NCBI RefSeq assembly: GCF_017355405.1
Contig: NZ_CP061177.1
Location: 3,408,501 to 3,472,500 of the forward strand
DNA from: Roseomonas haemaphysalidis
GTDB lineage: Bacteria > Pseudomonadota > Alphaproteobacteria > Acetobacterales > Acetobacteraceae
DNA length: 64,000 nt
Direction: 5' to 3'
Under the pieces are notes generated by a model, which saw nothing but the letters and a program-made list of their open reading frames with translations, made no database searches and was not told where the DNA came from. Numbering within the stretch: position 1 is the stretch's first letter; each line of letters begins with the position of its first letter. Positions 1-8,235 of the stretch are shown in pieces. The translations under genes were made by a program, and so were the position numbers.

Positions 1-1
1 C

Positions 2-571
2 GAGGCACGGCGCCGCGCGCGTGCCCTGGGTGGGCATGTCATTCCGGACATCATCCCGCGCGTCACGCGTTCCCGCCCCTTTCGCCGGATCAAGGCATTG
101 CTGGGCCCATCCGGGAAGTTGTGGCTGCCGATGCACGGTGTCTTCTCGGCCGAAGCCGCGCCGGCCGGTCTTGCAGCCACAGAGCGCGTCCTGGCGGAGC
201 ATGCGGAGCCGATGCGTCGCCATGGCATCCACACGGTGCTGCTCTGCTCCACCATGGGTGCGCGCGTGATCGTCGAACCGCAGATCTTCTGGCCGGATGC
301 GATGGGGCCGCTGCACCGCCGCCTGGTGCCGCCCGAACAGTGGCAGGCGCATGGCGCCCGCCCGGCCAACCCAGAGGCCCGCGCCGCCGCCATGGCGTTG
401 CGGCACGCGCTGATCGAGGCCTTCGACGCTGCAGGCGCCAGCCACTTCCAGATCGGCCGTTCCTATGCCGCGCATCCCGGCGTGCCGGCTGGCACGCGGG
501 AAGCCTGGGCAGTGCTGAAGCGACGGCATGACCCGGACGGAATCATGAACCCCGGCGCGCTGGGCCTTTAG
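2..571 (+). CDS. FAD-linked oxidase, C-terminal part (gene starts before the window)
   Basis: These 189 residues are the C-terminal part of an FAD-linked oxidase of the vanillyl-alcohol oxidase/GlcD superfamily. The FAD-binding N-terminal domain lies before base 1. The frame is open to the window edge and reads ALGGHVIPDIIPRV near its beginning, so the start is outside. The protein ends in LKRRHDPDGIMNPG, the usual last helix and NPG turn of glycolate, D-lactate and 4-cresol dehydrogenases. Members oxidise hydroxy acids or phenolic alcohols with FAD; the substrate here cannot be told. The gene converges on the RutA-like gene, with 7 bases between the stop codons. Confidence 0.82.
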   Translation, partial: EARRRARALGGHVIPDIIPRVTRSRPFRRIKALLGPSGKLWLPMHGVFSAEAAPAGLAATERVLAEHAEPMRRHGIHTVLLCSTMGARVIVEPQIFWPDAMGPLHRRLVPPEQWQAHGARPANPEARAAAMALRHALIEAFDAAGASHFQIGRSYAAHPGVPAGTREAWAVLKRRHDPDGIMNPGALGL

Positions 572-578
572 CGGCCGC

Positions 579-1655
579 TCAGCCCGCCATGACGTGCCGG
601 CGGCTGTGCATGAGCGGCTGGACGCGTGTGCCGAAGGCGTCGATCCCTTCCACGAAGTCGTCGAAGGTGAGCATCACGCCCTTCAGGCCGGGAATGCCCT
701 CCATCTCGTCCATCATCCGCGCCACGGATTGATAGGAACCCACCAGCGTCCCCATGTTGAAGTTCACCATCGACACCGGGTTGGTCATCGCCCTGGCCGT
801 CGAGCTGGCATCGGCCGCGGCGTCGTTGTTCGCCTGCTGGTCCAGCCAGCCCAGCGCCTTGCTGTCCTTGCCCGCCTTGTAGTGCTCCCACTTCGCCATC
901 GCCGCCGCGTCCGTCTCGTCGGCGATCACCATGAACAGCACATAGGAGCCGACGTCGCGCCCGGTCCTGGCCGACTCCTCCACCAGCCGCGCGATGGATG
1001 GCGCGAAGGCCGTCGGCGTGTTGACGCCCGAGCCGAGGCAGAAGTTGTAGTCGGCGTGCCGCGCGGCGAAGGCCACGCCCGCGCCGGACTGGCCGGCCGC
1101 CACGATCGGCACCGGCTGCTCCGGCCGCGGGCTCAGCACGCAGTCGGTCATCCGGAAGTAGTCGCCCTGCAGGTCCGACCGCCCGGTTTCCCACAGGTCC
1201 TTCATCACCTGCACGTATTCCGAGCAATACTGGTAGCGCCGCGCGTAATGCTCCTGCCCCGGCCACAGGCCCATCTGGCTGTATTCGGCTTCCTGCCAGC
1301 CCGAGACGATGTTCACGCCGATCCGCCCGGGCGCCACGCTGTCGATGGTCGAGACCATGCGCGCCGCCAGCGCCGGCGGCAGGGTCAGCACGGCGGTGGA
1401 AGCGTAGAGGCGGATCTTCTCGGTCACCGCCGCCAGCGCCGACATCAGGGTGAAGCTTTCCAGCGCGTGGTCCCAGAACTCGCTTTCGCCGCCGAAGCCG
1501 CGCAGCTTGATCATGGAAAGCGCGAACTCGAAGCCATATTTCTCCGCCCGCTGCACCACCTCGCGGTTCAGCGCGAAGCTCGGCTTGTAGCGCGGCGAGG
1601 TCGTCGAGATCAGCCAGCCGTTGCTGCCGATGGGAATGAAAACGCCCAGATCCAT
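579..1655 (-). CDS. RutA-like flavin-dependent pyrimidine monooxygenase (LLM class)
   Basis: This 358-residue luciferase-like (LLM) flavin monooxygenase closely resembles E. coli RutA, which opens the uracil ring with FMNH2 and O2. I recognise the RutA-type start ([14 protein letters not shown]), [29 protein letters not shown], the [11 protein letters not shown] flavin region, [13 protein letters not shown] and [14 protein letters not shown]. Length and start fit the family without extension. None of rutB-rutG is nearby. It is instead the last gene of an operon with a DUF35 protein, a thiolase-fold protein and a CoA-transferase. The real substrate may therefore be a heterocycle or amide other than uracil. 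The family call is firm; the substrate is not. Confidence 0.88.
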   Translation of the reverse strand: MDLGVFIPIGSNGWLISTTSPRYKPSFALNREVVQRAEKYGFEFALSMIKLRGFGGESEFWDHALESFTLMSALAAVTEKIRLYASTAVLTLPPALAARMVSTIDSVAPGRIGVNIVSGWQEAEYSQMGLWPGQEHYARRYQYCSEYVQVMKDLWETGRSDLQGDYFRMTDCVLSPRPEQPVPIVAAGQSGAGVAFAARHADYNFCLGSGVNTPTAFAPSIARLVEESARTGRDVGSYVLFMVIADETDAAAMAKWEHYKAGKDSKALGWLDQQANNDAAADASSTARAMTNPVSMVNFNMGTLVGSYQSVARMMDEMEGIPGLKGVMLTFDDFVEGIDAFGTRVQPLMHSRRHVMAG

Positions 1656-1685
1656 GGTTTCTGCTCCTGGTTCGGGAAGTTCGCG

Positions 1686-2012
1686 TCAGGCGGCAGGCGC
1701 CGGGACGGCGGTCAGCAGCTCGCCCTTTGCCTGGATGAGGATGCGGTCGCCGATGGCGGGCGGGCGGCCCGCCGTGTCCTGCAGGCTCAGCAGCAGCAAC
1801 CCGCCGGCAGCCGGCTGAACCAGCGCCAGCGTGTAGGGCACGCGCGCCGCGAAGGCAGCGGAGGGCGCCCGGTGCACGGTGGTGAGGCTGAAGACCTCTG
1901 CCGGCAGCGGCAGGGCCGCGGCGGCGATCCGGCGGCCGCCGCAGGCATGGCAGGCCGGGCGCGGATAGCCCTGCGCCGTGCCGCAATCCTGGCAGACACG
2001 CAGCTCAGCCAT
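1686..2012 (-). CDS. DUF35 OB-fold / zinc-ribbon protein
   Basis: This is a 108-residue protein of the DUF35 (ChsH2-like) family. An N-terminal rubredoxin-like zinc ribbon (CQDCG, then CHACGG, residues about 7-25) is followed by an OB-fold that normally binds acyl-CoA. I chose the ATG at 2012, which puts MAELRVCQDCG at the N-terminus. The open frame extends further upstream, but only over the neighbouring thiolase gene. The start overlaps the thiolase stop by 8 bases, so the two are probably translationally coupled. DUF35 proteins partner with thiolase-fold lipid-transfer proteins, and in steroid catabolism the pair forms a retro-aldolase. Its place here fits such a partner role. Confidence 0.85.
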   Translation of the reverse strand: MAELRVCQDCGTAQGYPRPACHACGGRRIAAAALPLPAEVFSLTTVHRAPSAAFAARVPYTLALVQPAAGGLLLLSLQDTAGRPPAIGDRILIQAKGELLTAVPAPAA

Positions 2013-3168
2013 CAAGCGCCCCCAGCACCAGCGAGCAGTGCATGCCGACAATCCCGCCATTGCCATGCGCCATGGCGAGGTCGGCACGTGGCAACTGCCG
2101 CGCGCCGGCCTCGCCCATGATCTGCCGCGCGGCCTCCACCACCGGCATCATGCCGGCGGGCAGGCCCGGATGCCCGCCGGACAGCAGCCCGCCCCCCGGG
2201 TTCACCGGCAGGCGCCCGGCGCGGTCGATATGCCCGTCCGCGACAAAGGCGCCGCCGGCCCCGGGCGCGCAGAAGCCGAGATCCTCCAGCTCCATCAACA
2301 GGGTGATGGTGAAGCAGTCGTAGAGGCAGGCGAAGTGCATCTCCGCCGGGCGCCGCCCCGCCCGCGCGAAGGCCGTGGCGCCGGAGCGCAGCGCGCCGGT
2401 CCGCATCGGGTCCGCCGCGTCGCCCAGATAGGCGTGCGACAGGCCGTAGCCGGAGCCGAGCAGATGCGCCGCGCGCCGCTTCATGCTTCGCGCGCGGTCG
2501 GCCGAGACCATCACGAAGGCCGCGCCGCCATCCGACACAGGCGCGCAGTCCAGCAGCGTGAAGGGCGTGGCGATGGGCTTGGCGTCGCGCACGGCATCCG
2601 CCGTGATAGGCTGCCGGAAATGCGCGCCGGGATTGTCCGCCGCATGGTGGCGCATCTGCACCGCGACGGCGGAGAGCTGCTCCCGCGTCGTGCCGTGCAG
2701 GTGCATGTGCCGCGCGGCCAGCAGCGCATAGAGCGCGGGCACGGGCGGGCCGTGCGGCGCCTCCGTCTCGGCATGGGCGGCGCTGCCGGCCATCAGCGCC
2801 ACCGCGCGGTCACGCGACAGGCCCGTCAGCAGCGGGTCCCCGGCCACGCAGAGCACGGCCTCGCACGCCCCGGTGGCAATGGCGCGCGCCGCCTGGTCCG
2901 CCATGGCGGCGCCGCTGGCGCCCGCCAGATCGATCGTGGTCAGAAAGGCCGGGTCCAGCCCCAGCCCGCGCGCCACCACGGCGGCCGGCATCATCCAGCG
3001 CTGCGTCAGGCTGGGCATGCTGATCAAGCCGTCGATCTCGCGCATCTCCAGGCCGGCGCTGGCCAGCGCGGCATCGGCGGCCTCCGCCATCAGGTCCATG
3101 GCGGTGCGGCCGGGGTGGCGGCCCATGGCGGTCTCGCCCACGCCGATGATGGCGGCCCCGAGGCTCAT
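2005..3168 (-). CDS. Thiolase-fold lipid-transfer (Ltp2/SCP-x-like) protein lacking the nucleophilic Cys
   Basis: This 387-residue thiolase-superfamily protein starts MSLGAAIIGVGETAMG, like SCP-x and lipid-transfer proteins. At the position of the usual CASG nucleophile it reads DLAGASGAAM, so the reactive cysteine is a glycine. The C-terminal NPGGGLLSGGHP loop keeps its histidine, and a YDCFTI motif is present. Loss of the cysteine with a DUF35 partner is what is known of Ltp2-type retro-aldolases acting on CoA thioesters; I infer a C-C cleaving or acyl-CoA-binding role rather than thiolysis. The ATG at 3168 overlaps the CoA-transferase stop (ATGA), which supports this start over the longer open frame. 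Confidence 0.82.
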   Translation of the reverse strand: MSLGAAIIGVGETAMGRHPGRTAMDLMAEAADAALASAGLEMREIDGLISMPSLTQRWMMPAAVVARGLGLDPAFLTTIDLAGASGAAMADQAARAIATGACEAVLCVAGDPLLTGLSRDRAVALMAGSAAHAETEAPHGPPVPALYALLAARHMHLHGTTREQLSAVAVQMRHHAADNPGAHFRQPITADAVRDAKPIATPFTLLDCAPVSDGGAAFVMVSADRARSMKRRAAHLLGSGYGLSHAYLGDAADPMRTGALRSGATAFARAGRRPAEMHFACLYDCFTITLLMELEDLGFCAPGAGGAFVADGHIDRAGRLPVNPGGGLLSGGHPGLPAGMMPVVEAARQIMGEAGARQLPRADLAMAHGNGGIVGMHCSLVLGALDG

Positions 3169-4286
3169 GCGCCGAACTCGGCCAGCAGGGCGGCACGGTG
3201 CTGGTCCAGCGTCGGCGCGCTGGCGGCGTCCGGCGCAGCGAGGCCGGAAAGCTTCATGGGATTGCCGGCCACCCGGAAGCCGGCCATGGGCAGCAGCATC
3301 TCCCGCGCCGTCAGTTGCGGGTCGGCCAGCAGGTCCGCCATGTTCCGCACCGGGCCGCAGGGCACCCCGGCGGCGGCGAAGGCGGCGTCCCAATGCGCGG
3401 TCGTGCGCTCTCGCATCACCGCCTCGATCGCCGCCTTCAGCGCGGCCTGGTTCGCGAGGCGCGCGGCATTGTCGACGAAGCGCGGGTCGTCCACCCATTC
3501 CGGATGGCCCAGCACCGCCGCGGCGGCCGCGAAGTGGCGCGGCATGGGGCAGGCCAGCACAAGCGCGCCATCGGCCGTGCGATAGGCATCCACCGGGCTG
3601 GCGGTGGGGAAACGTGCGCCCAGCCGCTGCGGCGGATCGCCGGCCTGGGCGCGCATCATCGCATGTTCGAGCATGGCCACCTGGCTGTCCAGCATCGCCA
3701 CCTCCACCCGCCGCGCGGGGGCGCCGCCACGCCGCTCAACCAGGGCGGCCAGGATGCCGGGCCAAAGAAACATGCCGCTGCCGATATCCACCAGCGAGGT
3801 ACCGACCCGGGCCGGCCCGCCACCTTCCTCGCCGGTCAGCGACATGACGCCACCCATGGCCTGGATCAGCAGGTCATAGGCCATGCGGCCACGGTCCGGC
3901 CCGGTCTGCCCGAAGCCTGAAAGGCTGGCGAGAATCAGGGTGGGCCAGCGTTCCGCCAGCACGGCCGGGCCGTAGCCGAGCTTGTCCAGCACGCCTGGAC
4001 GGAAGTTCTCCACCATCACATCGGCGGTGGTCAGCAGGCGCTCGAAGATTGCCCGGTCGGCGGGTGCGGTGAGGTCGAGCGCGATGCTCTCCTTGCCGCG
4101 GTTGAAAGCCATGAAATACGCTGAGTCGCCGCCGGTCCGAGGGGGGAAGTGGCGGCTGTCGTCACCGCCCGGCGGCTCGACCTTAATGACGCGCGCACCA
4201 AGATCGGCCAGCATCATGGTGCAGTAAGGACCGGACAGCACCCGCGTCAGGTCGAGAACCATGACGCCGGCGAGCGGACCGCTCAT
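3165..4286 (-). CDS. Class III (CaiB/BaiF) CoA-transferase
   Basis: This 373-residue family III CoA-transferase moves CoA between carboxylic acids through an enzyme-bound anhydride. Family features are the start (PLAGVMVLDLTRVLSGPYC), ADLGARVIKVEPPGGDDSR, FNRGKESIALDL and the AYDLLIQAMGG segment with the catalytic aspartate. Length is normal. I took the ATG at 4286; 13 further upstream codons are open but not family-like. It is the first gene of a four-gene minus-strand operon, so it probably activates the substrate as a CoA thioester for the thiolase-fold/DUF35 pair. Donor and acceptor acids cannot be read from the sequence. Confidence 0.9.
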   Translation of the reverse strand: MSGPLAGVMVLDLTRVLSGPYCTMMLADLGARVIKVEPPGGDDSRHFPPRTGGDSAYFMAFNRGKESIALDLTAPADRAIFERLLTTADVMVENFRPGVLDKLGYGPAVLAERWPTLILASLSGFGQTGPDRGRMAYDLLIQAMGGVMSLTGEEGGGPARVGTSLVDIGSGMFLWPGILAALVERRGGAPARRVEVAMLDSQVAMLEHAMMRAQAGDPPQRLGARFPTASPVDAYRTADGALVLACPMPRHFAAAAAVLGHPEWVDDPRFVDNAARLANQAALKAAIEAVMRERTTAHWDAAFAAAGVPCGPVRNMADLLADPQLTAREMLLPMAGFRVAGNPMKLSGLAAPDAASAPTLDQHRAALLAEFGA

Positions 4287-4972
4287 AGCGCGGTTCCGTC
4301 CGCGCCCGAGGTCGGCCTCGGGCATGTCGCCGTCCGGCCCGGCATAGACTGGCGATGCCGTACCCGCCGCGCCCTGGCCCCCACCGCGCCCCGCACGGTT
4401 GCGGTTTCATTTATCGAAATCATCCCTGACCTTTGGTCATTGAATGAAATGACTGTGGACAATCACGCTGCCTTTCGCAACCAACATTCGCGACCGTCAC
4501 GCAGTGCCACCAAGTTTGGCGAAGTCGGGGCTCCGCACCGGATCGGAGAGGGTGGGCGGACAGGCCGACAGCGCATGTCGGGCCGCGCATGAACGCACCG
4601 GGGTGGATCAGCTTCGCGCTGCCAGGGTTCGATCGGGAGTTGCGGTCTGGCCAGGCCGCGTCTGCCACTTTGCAGCGAAGGTCAGGAGACGGGTCCAGGC
4701 TCTGCCATGTTTGGCATCGACTCATGGGGACTGCCCGGCCTCTCCCTCCGACGGGGATTGCCGCTAGCGGCTCGCGCGTTGATCGACCGTCCTGTTCGGG
4801 ATGCTCCGCCGGCGGCCGCCAACAGGGTCTTTGGGACCGCAAAGCCGCCAGCCTGTCCGGAAGCAGATCAGAACTCCACGTCCTTCCTCCAGCGATCCTT
4901 GACCCCGTTCTTCAAGAGAACCTGCCAGCCCAGATTTGGCAGCGTGGGAGCCATCTCGCATACTTCACGCCA
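4287..4972. other. Intergenic region between divergent operons; no convincing gene
   Basis: These 686 bases separate the CoA-transferase operon from the TetR gene. No open frame here has recognisable protein features. An AT-richer patch at 4406-4463 carries likely control elements: TTTCATT (4406-4412) inverted against AATGAAA (4443-4449), a perfect TCATT-G-AATGA palindrome (4437-4447), and GGACAAT (4457-4463). The last matches the right half of the palindromes before the aminotransferase and the orphan binding-protein gene. I infer promoter/operator functions for the minus-strand operon. The remainder (about 4464-4960) shows nothing I recognise. Confidence 0.5.
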
Positions 4973-5698
4973 ATGATGGACCAAGCTGACCGCCCCCGCC
5001 GTGGCCGCCGTGCCGCCGGTGCCACGAATGCCCTGAACAGGGACAAAATCGTCCTGGCGGCCCTGGCCCTGCTGGACGAGCGTGGCTTAGCTGCCTTCTC
5101 CGTGCGTGACCTGGCCAAGGCCATGGGCGTGTTCCCCGCCGCCATCTATTGGCACGTTCCAAGCCGCAACCAGCTTCTGGCGGCTATCGTGGCGCATGTG
5201 CTGCGCGACTTGGCGCCGCCGCCGATGAAGGACTGGCGCGACTGGCTGCGGGCGTTGTTCCGCCGGTACCGTGCCGCCGTCCGCGCGCATCCCACCATCG
5301 CGCCGCTGATCGGCGCGCAGCTCGTCTCCAATACCGGCCTCGACTTCGCGATGATCGAGGCGGTGCTCCGCGTCCTTTCCGGGGCCGGGTTCGAGGGGCA
5401 GCGGCTGGTGGACGCCTTCAACGTGGTCACCGCCGCGCAGGTGGGCTTCGTGACGCTGGAATTCGCGCCGCCCCCACCGGAAGGGGCCGACGAATGGGTG
5501 GACGGCATGCGGGCGCTGGTCGGTTCGGTGCCGGCAGGGGACTACCCGATGCTGGCCGCCCACATGCCCCGCATGCACAACCGCAGCTTCACCCTGCGCT
5601 GGCAGAACGGCACCGTCGTGCCGCTGGACAGCAGCTTCGAGGCTTATGTGGAGACCGTGGTGGCGGGGCTGGAACGCTTGGCGCAACGCGGCGCTTGA
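4973..5698 (+). CDS. TetR/AcrR-family transcriptional regulator
   Basis: This 241-residue TetR-type repressor has its helix-turn-helix at about residues 20-66 (ALNRDKIVLAALALLDERG, then FSVRDLAKAMGVFPAAIYWH). The C-terminal ligand-binding domain (about 75-241) ends in FEAYVETVVAGLERLAQ. The ATG at 4973 (MMDQADRP) gives a normal length; an upstream open frame has no family features. The aminotransferase gene begins 54 bases downstream, behind a near-perfect palindrome that recurs before the binding-protein gene at 8236. I infer that this protein binds both sites and responds to a substrate of the linked enzymes. The ligand is unknown. Confidence 0.88.
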   Translation: MMDQADRPRRGRRAAGATNALNRDKIVLAALALLDERGLAAFSVRDLAKAMGVFPAAIYWHVPSRNQLLAAIVAHVLRDLAPPPMKDWRDWLRALFRRYRAAVRAHPTIAPLIGAQLVSNTGLDFAMIEAVLRVLSGAGFEGQRLVDAFNVVTAAQVGFVTLEFAPPPPEGADEWVDGMRALVGSVPAGDYPMLAAHMPRMHNRSFTLRWQNGTVVPLDSSFEAYVETVVAGLERLAQRGA

Positions 5699-5721
5699 CC
5701 CCTCCTCCGGCGGGTTATTAT
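5695..5721 (+). promoter_or_regulatory. Candidate sigma70-type promoter of the aminotransferase operon
   Basis: TTGACC (5695-5700) and TATTAT (5716-5721) are separated by 15 bases, somewhat short. They overlap the stop codon of the TetR gene. The predicted transcription start would fall inside the palindrome at 5720-5736, a typical repressor geometry. Seen by eye only. Confidence 0.4.
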
Positions 5722-5736
5722 TGTTCGCCGGACAAT
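5720..5736. promoter_or_regulatory. Palindromic operator candidate, copy 1
   Basis: ATTGTTCGCCGGACAAT is an imperfect inverted repeat with ATTGT/ACAAT arms. A second copy with one base changed in the left arm (TTGTCC in place of TTGTTC) occurs at 8134-8150, before another transcription unit. The TetR gene immediately upstream is the obvious candidate for the binding protein. Confidence 0.6.
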
Positions 5737-5752
5737 TCAAGGAGTGGCGCAG

Positions 5753-7060
5753 ATGGATATGGTCGAGGCCCCAATGCTGGATGCGGCCCTGGCTCGCGCC
5801 CGCGCCGCCTATGTCGCCCGCAACCCCCGCAGCGCCGAGATCCATGCCGAGGCCGCCGCCGTGATGCCCGGCGGCAACACGCGCTCCGTGCTGTTCTATG
5901 ACCCCTTCCCGCTGGCCATTGCGCGCGGCGAGGGTGCCTTCATCTGGGATGCGGACGGGCACCGCTACCTGGACCTGCTGGGCGAATTCACCGCCGGCCT
6001 TTACGGCCATTCCAACCCGGCGGTGCGCGCCGCCATCGACAGCGCGTTGGACGGCGGCATCAACCTTGGCGGCCACAACCTGCTGGAGCCGAAGCTGGCG
6101 CGGCTTGTCTGCGACCGCTTCCCGGCCATGGACTCCGTCCGCTTCACCAATTCGGGCACCGAAGCCAACCTGATGGCCATCGCGCTCGCCAAGGCCGCCA
6201 CGGGGCGCGGCACCATCCTGGTGTTCCACGGCGCCTACCACGGCGGCGTGCTGAGCTTCGGCGGCGGCGGGTCCCCGGTCAACGTGCCGCACCACTTCAT
6301 CGTGGCACCCTACAACGACACGGAGGGAACCCTCGCGCTGATCGCCCGGCACGGCCCCGACCTCGCCGCCGTGGTGGTGGAGCCGATGCTTGGCGCGGGC
6401 GGCTGCATCCCGGCCCGGCCCGACTTCCTGCACGCGCTGCGCGACGCCACGGCGGACGCCGGTGCGCTGCTGATCTTCGACGAGGTGATGACCTCCCGGA
6501 CCTCCGCCGGCGGACGGCAGGCGCTGCTGGGCCTGACGCCCGACCTGACCACGCTGGGCAAGTATATCGGCGGCGGCATGAGCTTCGGCGCCTTCGGCGG
6601 CCGGGCGGCACTGATGGCGATGTTCGACCCGCGCCGGCCGGATGCGCTGCCGCATGCCGGCACCTTCAACAACAACGTCCTGACCATGGCCGCCGGCATC
6701 GCCGGATTGACCGAGGTGTTCACGCCCGAGATCGCCGAGCGGCACCGCGAGCGTGGCGAGGCAGTGCGCGGGCAGCTCAACGCACTCTGCCGGCAACAGG
6801 GCGTCGCCATGCAGTTCACCGGCCTCGGCTCGCTGATGAACGCGCATTTCACCGCCGCGCCGATCGAGGACCCGGCCGGCGCCGCCTGCGACAACCGGCT
6901 GCGCGACCTGTTCTTCTTCGACATGGCGGAAGCCGGCTTCTACCTCGCCCGGCGTGGCTTGGCGGCGCTGATGTTGCCGCTCACGGACGCGGAGCTGGAC
7001 GGCTTCCGCAATGCCGTGGCCCGGTTCATCGAGGCCCGCCGGCCCTTTCTGGCGAGCTGA
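5753..7060 (+). CDS. Class III PLP-dependent aminotransferase (glutamate-1-semialdehyde aminomutase-like)
   Basis: This 435-residue fold-type I PLP enzyme belongs to the class III aminotransferases. It shows VMPGGNTRSVLFYDPFP, TNSGTEANLMAIALA (cofactor phosphate), GAYHG, VVEPMLGAGG, IFDEVMTSR (ring-binding aspartate) and TTLGKYIGGG with the Schiff-base lysine. I start it at ATG 5753 because AAGGAG (5739-5744) sits 8 bases upstream; an in-frame GTG at 5744 is part of that site. It resembles HemL, but the setting (TetR control, amidohydrolase, binding protein) argues for catabolism of an amino compound rather than haem synthesis. The amidohydrolase follows after 4 bases, so the two are co-transcribed. 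Confidence 0.88.
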   Translation: MDMVEAPMLDAALARARAAYVARNPRSAEIHAEAAAVMPGGNTRSVLFYDPFPLAIARGEGAFIWDADGHRYLDLLGEFTAGLYGHSNPAVRAAIDSALDGGINLGGHNLLEPKLARLVCDRFPAMDSVRFTNSGTEANLMAIALAKAATGRGTILVFHGAYHGGVLSFGGGGSPVNVPHHFIVAPYNDTEGTLALIARHGPDLAAVVVEPMLGAGGCIPARPDFLHALRDATADAGALLIFDEVMTSRTSAGGRQALLGLTPDLTTLGKYIGGGMSFGAFGGRAALMAMFDPRRPDALPHAGTFNNNVLTMAAGIAGLTEVFTPEIAERHRERGEAVRGQLNALCRQQGVAMQFTGLGSLMNAHFTAAPIEDPAGAACDNRLRDLFFFDMAEAGFYLARRGLAALMLPLTDAELDGFRNAVARFIEARRPFLAS

Positions 7061-7064
7061 GCAG

Positions 7065-8120
7065 GTGGCCCGGATCGACCGCGCCACGCTGCGCGGCCGG
7101 GTGCAGACCGTATCCGGCCTGATCGCGCCGGACCAGGTTGGCCCGGCGCTGATGCACGAGCACCTGCTCATCGACCTCAACCCGCCCCGCCTGCGGGCGG
7201 AGGCGGTGGGCGGTGCGGCCGGGGATATCACCCTGTGCAACTGCTTCGACATCCGCTGGGGGCGCACCGCCTCGCCCTTCAACATGCGGCTGGACAGCAG
7301 GGAACTCGCGATCGCCGAACTCAGGCGGATGTACGCCGCCGGCGGCCGGACGCTGGTGGACCTGACCGTGGGCGGGCTGCAGCCGGACCCGCAGGGGCTT
7401 GCCGCCATCGCCGCCGCCACCGGCGTGCAGGTGGTGATGGGCAGCGGCCACTATGTGCAGGAATACCAGGACCCCGCGCTGGCCGGATACCGCGTGGAGG
7501 ACTTCGCCATGGAGATCATCGGCCAAGTGCTGGAAGGCGCCTGGGGTACGGAGATCCGCGCCGGCATCATCGGCGAGATCGGCTGCCAGGCACCCTGGAC
7601 GGAGCAGGAGAAACGCGTCATGCGCGGTGCGATCCTCGCGCAGGCCGAGACCGGCGCGGCGCTGAACGTGCACCCGGGCCGCGACGCCGACCAGCCGCAG
7701 GAGGTGGCCACCTTTGTCCGCGCCCATGGCGGGCCGATGGAGCGGCTGATCATCAGCCATATCGACCGCACCATCTTCGACGACACGCGGCTGCTGCGCC
7801 TGGCCGACACCGGCTGCGTGGTGGAGTTCGACCTGTTCGGCTGGGAGGATTCCTACTACCTGCCCAGCGACGCGGTGGACATGCCCAACGACGCCGCCCG
7901 CCTGCGTATGTTGCGCACCCTGCTGGACCACGGGCATGGCGAGCGCATCCTGATCAGCCAGGACATCTGCACCCGCACCCGGCTGAACCGCTACGGCGGA
8001 CACGGCTACGACCACATCTTCTCCAACATCGTGCCGTTGATGCGACGCCGCGGCTTTGACGAGCGCGAGATCGACACCATCCTGGTGCGCAACCCACGGC
8101 GGCTGCTGACCTTCGTCTGA
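7065..8120 (+). CDS. Phosphotriesterase-family amidohydrolase
   Basis: This 351-residue TIM-barrel metal-dependent hydrolase is of the phosphotriesterase (PTE/PHP) family. All metal ligands are visible in order: HEH in LMHEHLLIDL near residue 27, GEIG with a glutamate in place of the carbamylated lysine, NVHPGRDADQ, ISHIDRT and the aspartate of ISQDICTRTRL. Glu-bridged members are often lactonases or amidases, so a role on an ester, lactone or amide is more likely than on a phosphotriester. The GTG at 7065 directly follows the aminotransferase stop and gives a natural N-terminus; the longer frame only overlaps that gene. The shared transcript suggests consecutive steps of one pathway. Confidence 0.87.
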   Translation: MARIDRATLRGRVQTVSGLIAPDQVGPALMHEHLLIDLNPPRLRAEAVGGAAGDITLCNCFDIRWGRTASPFNMRLDSRELAIAELRRMYAAGGRTLVDLTVGGLQPDPQGLAAIAAATGVQVVMGSGHYVQEYQDPALAGYRVEDFAMEIIGQVLEGAWGTEIRAGIIGEIGCQAPWTEQEKRVMRGAILAQAETGAALNVHPGRDADQPQEVATFVRAHGGPMERLIISHIDRTIFDDTRLLRLADTGCVVEFDLFGWEDSYYLPSDAVDMPNDAARLRMLRTLLDHGHGERILISQDICTRTRLNRYGGHGYDHIFSNIVPLMRRRGFDEREIDTILVRNPRRLLTFV

Positions 8121-8133
8121 CAGCGGATTGTTT

Positions 8134-8150
8134 CTTGTCCGCCGGACAAT
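8134..8150. promoter_or_regulatory. Palindromic operator candidate, copy 2
   Basis: CTTGTCCGCCGGACAAT contains TTGTCC-GCC-GGACAA, perfect but for the central bases and nearly the same as the copy at 5720-5736. TTGTCC could also act as a -35 element, with TAGGTT (8159-8164) as a -10 after 18 bases. A bound repressor would then block the promoter of the binding-protein gene. Confidence 0.58.
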
Positions 8151-8235
8151 AAACCCGCTAGGTTGCCAAAGCCATCGCGGCCCGGGCCGCGCAACAACGC
8201 CAGCCGACAGCTTCCCTTCGCTCGAGGAACCGACC

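Noticed and set aside
579..1655. A uracil (Rut) degradation operon
   Set aside because: Only the RutA-like gene is present; rutB-G are not among its neighbours.
568..1986. 472-codon minus-strand frame overlapping the RutA-like gene
   Set aside because: Arg/Gly-rich shadow in another frame; the RutA-like frame matches its family from end to end.
4622..4633. CCAGGGTTCGAT, a 12-base match to the T arm of the tRNA-Thr fragment
   Set aside because: Too short and without any further tRNA structure; probably chance, though it lies in non-coding DNA of the accessory arm.
4420..4842. 140-codon minus-strand frame between the CoA-transferase and TetR genes
   Set aside because: Composition and motifs are not protein-like, and it covers the probable promoter elements.
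5753..7060. hemL (haem biosynthesis) as the gene's identity
   Set aside because: Family likeness is general; the TetR control and catabolic neighbours point elsewhere.
5087..7420. 777-codon minus-strand open frame across the TetR, aminotransferase and amidohydrolase genes
   Set aside because: A G+C-rich shadow of well-supported plus-strand genes; the translation is low-complexity His/Gly/Ala/Arg without family motifs.
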